Shown: positions 59,032 through 64,000 of the stretch, piece after piece
Layout of the letters: each line of letters begins with the position of its first letter
Numbering within the stretch: position 1 is the first letter of the stretch
Assembly (NCBI GenBank): GCA_900541235.1
Contig: UQIW01000011.1
Span: 22,620-86,619, forward strand
Origin: an uncultured Collinsella sp.
Lineage (GTDB): Bacteria; Actinomycetota; Coriobacteriia; Coriobacteriales; Coriobacteriaceae
Reading direction: 5' to 3'
DNA length: 64,000 bases
Notes under the pieces: model-generated
Seen by the model: the letters and a program-made list of their open reading frames with translations, nothing else
Told to the model about the DNA's origin: nothing
Databases searched by the model: none
Program-made: the position numbers and the translations under genes

Positions 59032-59757
59032 ATGGGGGATACCATGGCAACGCGGGAGGCCTACGTCCAGGTTAAGGATCTCAAAAAGCACTACGGCGAT
59101 GGAGATGCACGCCTGACGGTGCTCGACGGCATCGACACGTCCATCAACCGCGGAGAGATCTGCGTCATGTTGGGGCCTTCGGGTTCGGGCAAGTCGACGT
59201 TTCTTAACCTGATCGGCGGCCTGGAGGATGCCGACGGCGGCTCCATCATGGTGGACGGCTGCGACCTCACGGTGCTCAAGCCTACCGACCTGGGCGAGTA
59301 TCGCCGCCGTGAGCTGGGTTTTGTCTTCCAGTTCTACAACCTGGTGCCCGATCTCACCATCAAGGAGAACATCGAGGTCACGGCGCACCTGTCCAAAAAC
59401 CCGCTCAATGTCGACGACCTGCTGCGTTCGCTGGGCCTCTACGAGCACCGCAACAAGTTCCCGCGCCAGGTCTCGGGCGGCCAGCAGCAGCGCTGTGCCA
59501 TCGGCCGCGCGCTCGTCAAAAACCCGGGTCTGCTGCTGTGCGACGAGCCCACCGGCGCGCTCGACTACAAGACGTCCAAGGAAATCTTGCAGCTCATGGA
59601 GGATATCAACCGCACCTACGGCTGCACCATCATCATTGTCACCCACAATGCCGCCATCGCGCGCATGGCCAATCGCGTGCTGCGCCTGCGCGACGGGCGC
59701 ATCGTCGAGGATGAGCTCAACGAGTCGCCCGTCGCGGCCGCCGAGCTCGATTGGTAG
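59032..59757 (+). CDS. ABC transporter ATPase (MacB/LolD type)
   Basis: 241 residues. Walker A GPSGSGKST, signature VSGGQQQR, Walker B LLLCDEPTGALD, switch His in VTHN. This subfamily works with FtsX-type permeases, which is what follows. ATG 59032 has CGAGG upstream; ATG 59044, with GGGGGA upstream, is an alternative. A separate short promoter region (58951-59031) precedes it. Confidence 0.93.
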   Translation: MGDTMATREAYVQVKDLKKHYGDGDARLTVLDGIDTSINRGEICVMLGPSGSGKSTFLNLIGGLEDADGGSIMVDGCDLTVLKPTDLGEYRRRELGFVFQFYNLVPDLTIKENIEVTAHLSKNPLNVDDLLRSLGLYEHRNKFPRQVSGGQQQRCAIGRALVKNPGLLLCDEPTGALDYKTSKEILQLMEDINRTYGCTIIIVTHNAAIARMANRVLRLRDGRIVEDELNESPVAAAELDW

Positions 59758-59765
59758 GCGGCGCC

Positions 59766-62432
59766 ATGACACCTCTCGCAAAACGTCTCCCGCGCGAGCT
59801 GCGCCGCAATATTGGCAAGTACCTGGGCATCTTTTTGCTTATGTGCGGAAGCATCGCTCTCACCTCGGGCTTTTTGCTCGCGGCGCATTCCATCGGCTGC
59901 CTTATCGACGACATGCGCGATGCGTACACGATCGAGGATGGCCGCGTGACCACCTCCTTCGAGGCCACCAAAGACCAGCTCAAGGCCGCCGAGGATGCTG
60001 CCGGCGACGTCGGCGGCGTCACGCTCTACAAGAATTTCTCTATCGATGCCATCATCAAAAAGGCGTCCGGCGACGACGGCACCAAGCGCACGCTGCGCAC
60101 CTATGCGCACCGCGCTAAGGTGGACATTGCGTCCTACTGTGAGGGCAAGCAGCCCAAGACGGATGACGAGGTGGCCATCGACCGTGTCTTTGCCACCAAT
60201 AACAACCTGTCCGTGGGCGATAAAGTCGAGCTCGAGGGCCGAACCTACACCATTTGCGGCATCATGACCCAGCCCGATAGCCAGGCGCTGTTCCTCAACA
60301 ATTCGGACTTTACGGTGAACACCATCACGTACGGCGTAGCCGAGGTCACCGATGGCGGCTTTGCCGCGCTCGAGGATGCCGGCGGCGCGCCTGCCTACAC
60401 CTACTCCTTCACCTTTGCCGATCGCGACCTTTCCGTTGCGGACCGCACCGATGCCGAGCAGGATATGGTAGAGGCGCTCACCGATGCCGATGCGCGCGTG
60501 GACGATCTGATCGATGCCGATTCCAATCAGGGCATTGGCTATGCGCGCGACGACGTAGACGGCGACTCCATGATGTGGATGACGTTGCTCGACATCATCA
60601 TCGTGATCATGGCATTTGTCTTTGTGGTGCTCACTGACGCCACCATCGAGGAGGAGAGCGCCATCATCGGCACGCTACTCGCCAGCGGCTATCGTCGACG
60701 CGAGATCGTGCTGCACTACCTGGCGCTTCCCGTCATCGTGGGCGTGGTCGCGGCGCTTTTGGGCACTACGCTCGGCGTTGTGTTTTTTACCGAGCCCATG
60801 CGCAGCCTCTATTACGGTTCGTACAGCCTGCCGCCCTTCCAGGTGTACTGGAGCTGGGAGATCTTTGTGAAGTGCGCCGTGGTTCCCGCCGTCGCGCTCA
60901 TCCTCATCACGCTGGTGGGCCTGCTTCGCAAGATGGGGAAGACCCCGCTGCAGTTCCTTCGTCACGAGGCGAGCGGCAAATCGGGCACCAAGCGCGGCCT
61001 GCAGCTGCCGGAGCGCATGGGTTTTGTTTCCCGCTTCCGCCTGCGTATCTTCCTGCGCAACCTAGGCAACTTCGCCACGCTCTTCGTGGGCATTGCATTT
61101 GCCTCGCTGCTGCTGCTCTTTGGCCTGGCGATTCTGCCCACGATGACGCACTACGCGGACAACCTCGAGACGAGCCTGGTCGCCGAGCACCAGTACACGC
61201 TCAAGGCTCCGCTGGAGCTCGAGGGCACTGCCGAGGAGCGTGGGCAGTGGTCAGCACTCGAGCGCTTGCAGTCGGTTGACGGCGCGCTGCTTTCTGCCGC
61301 TCAGGATGCCGATGACGAGCTTGACGACGCGGCCGATACAGCGCAGGCGGCAGCCGATGCTGCGACCGCATCTCCGTCTGCCGAGAGCCTGGCCGTAGCG
61401 CAGGATGCGCTTGCCAAGGTCCAGGACAAGAAGGATGTGCTCTACGCGCGCCTTGACGATCTTGCCGATGCCCTCGGCTGCAACCGCGATGAGGCTATCG
61501 ACCTGATCGACAAAGCCTCCAAGATTGACACTGACAACGACGATATTCACCCGGTCAATACGACCGACAACGGCGCGGGCGCAATCGCGCAGGCCGAGAA
61601 ATATGCCGTTTACCAGCTGCAATACGACCGCGGCGATGGTAATGGTCAGGAGACGATTTCCGTCTACGGCATCTCGCCCGATTCGCGCTATTGGAAAGAC
61701 CTCAACGTCGGCGATGGACGCGTCGTCTTTGGCGGCGGTCTGCTCGACAAGTTTGGCTGGAGCGAGGGTCAGAAGGTCGCGCTCGGCGACAAGTACGAGG
61801 GTGAGCATTATTCCCTTGAGTACGCGGGCAAGGATTGTGCCTGGGGCTCCAAGTCGGACATGAATATCTATATGAGTATCGAAGACTTTAACGAGCTGTT
61901 CGACAACGACGCCGCCTACTTTAACGGCTATGTGAGCGACGAGAAGCTCGACCTCGATGCTCGTTACTTTGCCGGCGACACCACGCCCGACGACATGCGC
62001 GCCGTGGGCGATCAGTTCATCGGCATGATGAGCAAAATGATCGGCATGATGGTCGGGCTTGCGGTGTTTATCTTCCTGCTGTTTATGTACCTGCTGACCA
62101 AGGCTGTGATCGACCACAGCGCCCGTTCGATCAGCTACATGAAAGTCTTTGGCTATCGCGATAGCGAGATCTCGCATCTGTACATCCGGTCGATCACGCT
62201 GTGCGTGGCGGCGTCGCTCGTGCTAAGCCTGCCGGTCATTATTGGCTCGCTCACGGCCATCTTCCGCTCGATGCTGCTCGCCTACAACGGCAATATCGAG
62301 ATCTACGTGCCCGCTTGGTCCATGGCTGCATGCGTCGGCATTGGCTTTGCGACCTACCTGGTCGTGGCGCTGCTACACACGCGTTCTATCAAACGTGTGG
62401 GCCTGGCCGAGGCACTCAAAGTCCAAGAGTAG
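59766..62432 (+). CDS. FtsX-family ABC transporter permease
   Basis: 888 residues. A first helix (about 18-42) is followed by an external domain to about 270, three helices of a first FtsX unit (about 275-400), a second external part with a charged, Ala-rich coiled region (about 505-580), and a second FtsX unit near the C-terminus (about 755-880). It starts 8 bases after the ATPase gene. Such pairs often export or resist antimicrobial peptides, or extrude lipids; the substrate is not known. Confidence 0.9.
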   Translation: MTPLAKRLPRELRRNIGKYLGIFLLMCGSIALTSGFLLAAHSIGCLIDDMRDAYTIEDGRVTTSFEATKDQLKAAEDAAGDVGGVTLYKNFSIDAIIKKASGDDGTKRTLRTYAHRAKVDIASYCEGKQPKTDDEVAIDRVFATNNNLSVGDKVELEGRTYTICGIMTQPDSQALFLNNSDFTVNTITYGVAEVTDGGFAALEDAGGAPAYTYSFTFADRDLSVADRTDAEQDMVEALTDADARVDDLIDADSNQGIGYARDDVDGDSMMWMTLLDIIIVIMAFVFVVLTDATIEEESAIIGTLLASGYRRREIVLHYLALPVIVGVVAALLGTTLGVVFFTEPMRSLYYGSYSLPPFQVYWSWEIFVKCAVVPAVALILITLVGLLRKMGKTPLQFLRHEASGKSGTKRGLQLPERMGFVSRFRLRIFLRNLGNFATLFVGIAFASLLLLFGLAILPTMTHYADNLETSLVAEHQYTLKAPLELEGTAEERGQWSALERLQSVDGALLSAAQDADDELDDAADTAQAAADAATASPSAESLAVAQDALAKVQDKKDVLYARLDDLADALGCNRDEAIDLIDKASKIDTDNDDIHPVNTTDNGAGAIAQAEKYAVYQLQYDRGDGNGQETISVYGISPDSRYWKDLNVGDGRVVFGGGLLDKFGWSEGQKVALGDKYEGEHYSLEYAGKDCAWGSKSDMNIYMSIEDFNELFDNDAAYFNGYVSDEKLDLDARYFAGDTTPDDMRAVGDQFIGMMSKMIGMMVGLAVFIFLLFMYLLTKAVIDHSARSISYMKVFGYRDSEISHLYIRSITLCVAASLVLSLPVIIGSLTAIFRSMLLAYNGNIEIYVPAWSMAACVGIGFATYLVVALLHTRSIKRVGLAEALKVQE

Positions 62433-62541
62433 TCGTTTAAGAACCTCCCCAACGACTAGGTTTCGCGCTTGACTTTGACCCTACTTTAACGGGTACCATC
62501 CTCTATGTCTGTAACGCCATATAGACCGAGGGGATAGATCT

Positions 62542-63747
62542 ATGACCGCAACCGCACCCGCAGCACCCGCTAAGGTGTACTTCACCAACCTGCGCACGCA
62601 TGCTCGCGAGAGCCAGCTCGACAAGCTCAAGCGCCTCATCCGTCACGCCGGAATTGAGCAGATCGACTTTGAGAACAAGTTCGTCGCCATCAAGATTCAC
62701 TTTGGCGAGTTGGGCAACCTGAGCTTTTTGCGCCCCAACTACGCTCGCGCCGTCGCGGATGTCGTGAAGGAGCTGGGCGGCAAGCCCTTCCTCACCGACT
62801 GCAACACGCTCTATGTGGGTAGCCGCAAAAACGCGCTCGAGCACATCGACACCGCCTACCAGAACGGTTTTACTCCGTATGCCACGGGTTGCCAGATCAT
62901 CATCGCCGACGGTCTCAAGGGCACCGACGAGGCGCTCGTCCCGGTCGAGGGCGGCGAGTACGTGCGCGAGGCCAAGATCGGTCAGGCACTCATGGATGCC
63001 GATATCGTGATCAGCCTCACCCACTTTAAGGGCCATGAACAGGCCGGTTTTGGCGGCGCCATGAAGAATCTTGGTATGGGTGGCGGTAGTCGTGCCGGCA
63101 AGATGGAGCAGCATGCCGCCGGCAAGCCGAACGTCGCGACCGAGCACTGCGTTGGCTGCCATGCCTGCGAAAAGATCTGCGCGCACAACGCTATCTCGTT
63201 CGACGACACCCGCGAGCGCGAGCTTGCCAGCGGCGCTACTCGCACGGTGCACGTGGCCACCATCGACCACGATCGCTGCGTGGGCTGCGGACGCTGCATT
63301 GCGGCATGCAACCAGGACTGCATCAAGCCCGGCTATGACGCCGCGGCCGACGTGCTCAACTGCAAGATCGCCGAGTACACTAAGGCCGTCGTCGACGGCC
63401 GTCCGAGCTTCCATATCTCGCTTGCCATGGATATCAGCCCCAACTGCGATTGCCATCCCGAAAACGACACGCCTATCGTTAACGATATCGGCATGTTCGC
63501 GAGCTTTGACCCGGTCGCCATCGACCAGGCCTGTGCCGATGCCGTCATGGCATCCGAGCCGCTGCCCAACACCGAGCTCACCGACAGCGCCGCCAAGATG
63601 GAGCATAACCACGAGCATCTGGAGGGCGAGCAGGCCAAGGACCCCTTCTGCATCACGCATCCCGACACCGACTGGCGCGCCTGTATCGCACACGCCGAGA
63701 AGATCGGCCTGGGCACGAGCAAGTACGAGCTCATCGAGGTCAAGTAG
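62542..63747 (+). CDS. DUF362 protein with two [4Fe-4S] clusters
   Basis: 401 residues. The DUF362 region surrounds a ferredoxin-like pair, CVGCHACEKIC and CVGCGRCIAAC (about 203-260). Other conserved segments are AIKIHFGELGNLSFLRP, HFKGHEQAGFGGAMKNLGMG and SFDPVAIDQACADA. The function of the family is not established; it is probably a cytoplasmic redox protein. It follows the FtsX gene by 109 bases with a possible TTGACT -35 box (62469) and is monocistronic. Confidence 0.87.
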   Translation: MTATAPAAPAKVYFTNLRTHARESQLDKLKRLIRHAGIEQIDFENKFVAIKIHFGELGNLSFLRPNYARAVADVVKELGGKPFLTDCNTLYVGSRKNALEHIDTAYQNGFTPYATGCQIIIADGLKGTDEALVPVEGGEYVREAKIGQALMDADIVISLTHFKGHEQAGFGGAMKNLGMGGGSRAGKMEQHAAGKPNVATEHCVGCHACEKICAHNAISFDDTRERELASGATRTVHVATIDHDRCVGCGRCIAACNQDCIKPGYDAAADVLNCKIAEYTKAVVDGRPSFHISLAMDISPNCDCHPENDTPIVNDIGMFASFDPVAIDQACADAVMASEPLPNTELTDSAAKMEHNHEHLEGEQAKDPFCITHPDTDWRACIAHAEKIGLGTSKYELIEVK

Positions 63748-63795
63748 CGCCTAGTTATTGGACAAATGAAGCGCTTTTCTGGCGCAAGTAGAGCA

Positions 63796-63832
63796 AAAGC
63801 CGCCCGCGAGCACAACGCTCGCGGGCGGCTTT
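63796..63832 (+). terminator. terminator after the DUF362 gene
   Basis: Perfect 16-bp stem AAAGCCGCCCGCGAGC/GCTCGCGGGCGGCTTT with a 5-base loop. The remaining bases to 64000 hold no gene that I can support. Confidence 0.85.
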
Positions 63833-64000
63833 CCGGAAGTATGCGGCAAATTTCGAGACCGCCGAGCACACGACGTTTTTTGGCAACAAAACCCCTGATA
63901 AATTGTTGGTAAAACTGCGGTCTGGGTCGCGCGCGCAGACGTGGTGTAAGAGTGTCCTGAGGTCCGTCGCTGCAAGTCCCGATGTTACTCCTTCTTGAGA

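Overview
The window is high-GC chromosomal DNA from a Gram-positive gut actinobacterium of class Coriobacteriia, most like Collinsella. That assignment is an inference from several features together: an Ech-type hydrogenase, a LuxR regulator fused to about 12 membrane helices, purine and pyrimidine genes in actinobacterial style, a Tat-type lipoprotein signal, an LPxTG-like surface protein, and many intergenic palindromic repeats. No rRNA is present to confirm it.

Layout. 1-4840: carA-carB behind a PyrR-type hairpin that abuts the carA ribosome binding site. 4841-10767: a visibly lower-GC block with a mannose-family PTS (IIB, IIC, IID), a GntR regulator, an HSL-family esterase and a Phd/RelE toxin-antitoxin pair. 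A roughly 78-bp direct repeat bounds the block (5061-5139 and 10527-10604), so it looks like an acquired island between carB and purE. 10768-18004: purE, a class B sortase, a MoaE-like protein, a CmpB-like membrane protein, then purF, purM and purN. 18157-23826: an orphan PTS IIA, a membrane-anchored parvulin, a YqeY protein and a glutamine-type ABC importer. 23998-28273: a cytidylate-kinase-like protein, the membrane LuxR regulator and a wall-anchored surface protein.

28668-38195: nfnB-nfnA, pth, prs and glmU (all minus), then an ECF importer (T subunit, fused double ATPase, S subunit). 38344-43368: exodeoxyribonuclease III, a sirtuin, a folP-folK fusion, a degenerate biotin-ligase-like protein and coaX. 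43565-46200: initiator tRNA and a large flavin/Fe-S ene-reductase. 46641-52882: an orphan HTH protein and an Ech [NiFe]-hydrogenase operon whose two membrane subunits are fused. 53652-63747: a two-component system, a two-permease ABC exporter, a MacB/FtsX-type exporter and a DUF362 ferredoxin protein.

How the genes work together. The Ech hydrogenase and NfnAB both use ferredoxin and fit a fermenter that balances H2, NADH and NADPH. prs, carAB, purE and purFMN supply nucleotides; folPK supplies the C1 carrier used by PurN; the glutamine importer feeds the amidotransferases CarA and PurF.

The most unusual content is non-coding. Two loci (28311-28526 and 43731-44027) carry seven 55-bp units made of the same 15-bp sequence in alternating orientation, with exactly 25-nt interiors and an overall step of about 40 nt. 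A third locus (52969-53621) is a tandem array of three palindromes of about 150 bp. A palindromic element also appears to be inserted in frame inside the ECF ATPase gene. No Cas gene, phage, rRNA or complete insertion sequence was found.
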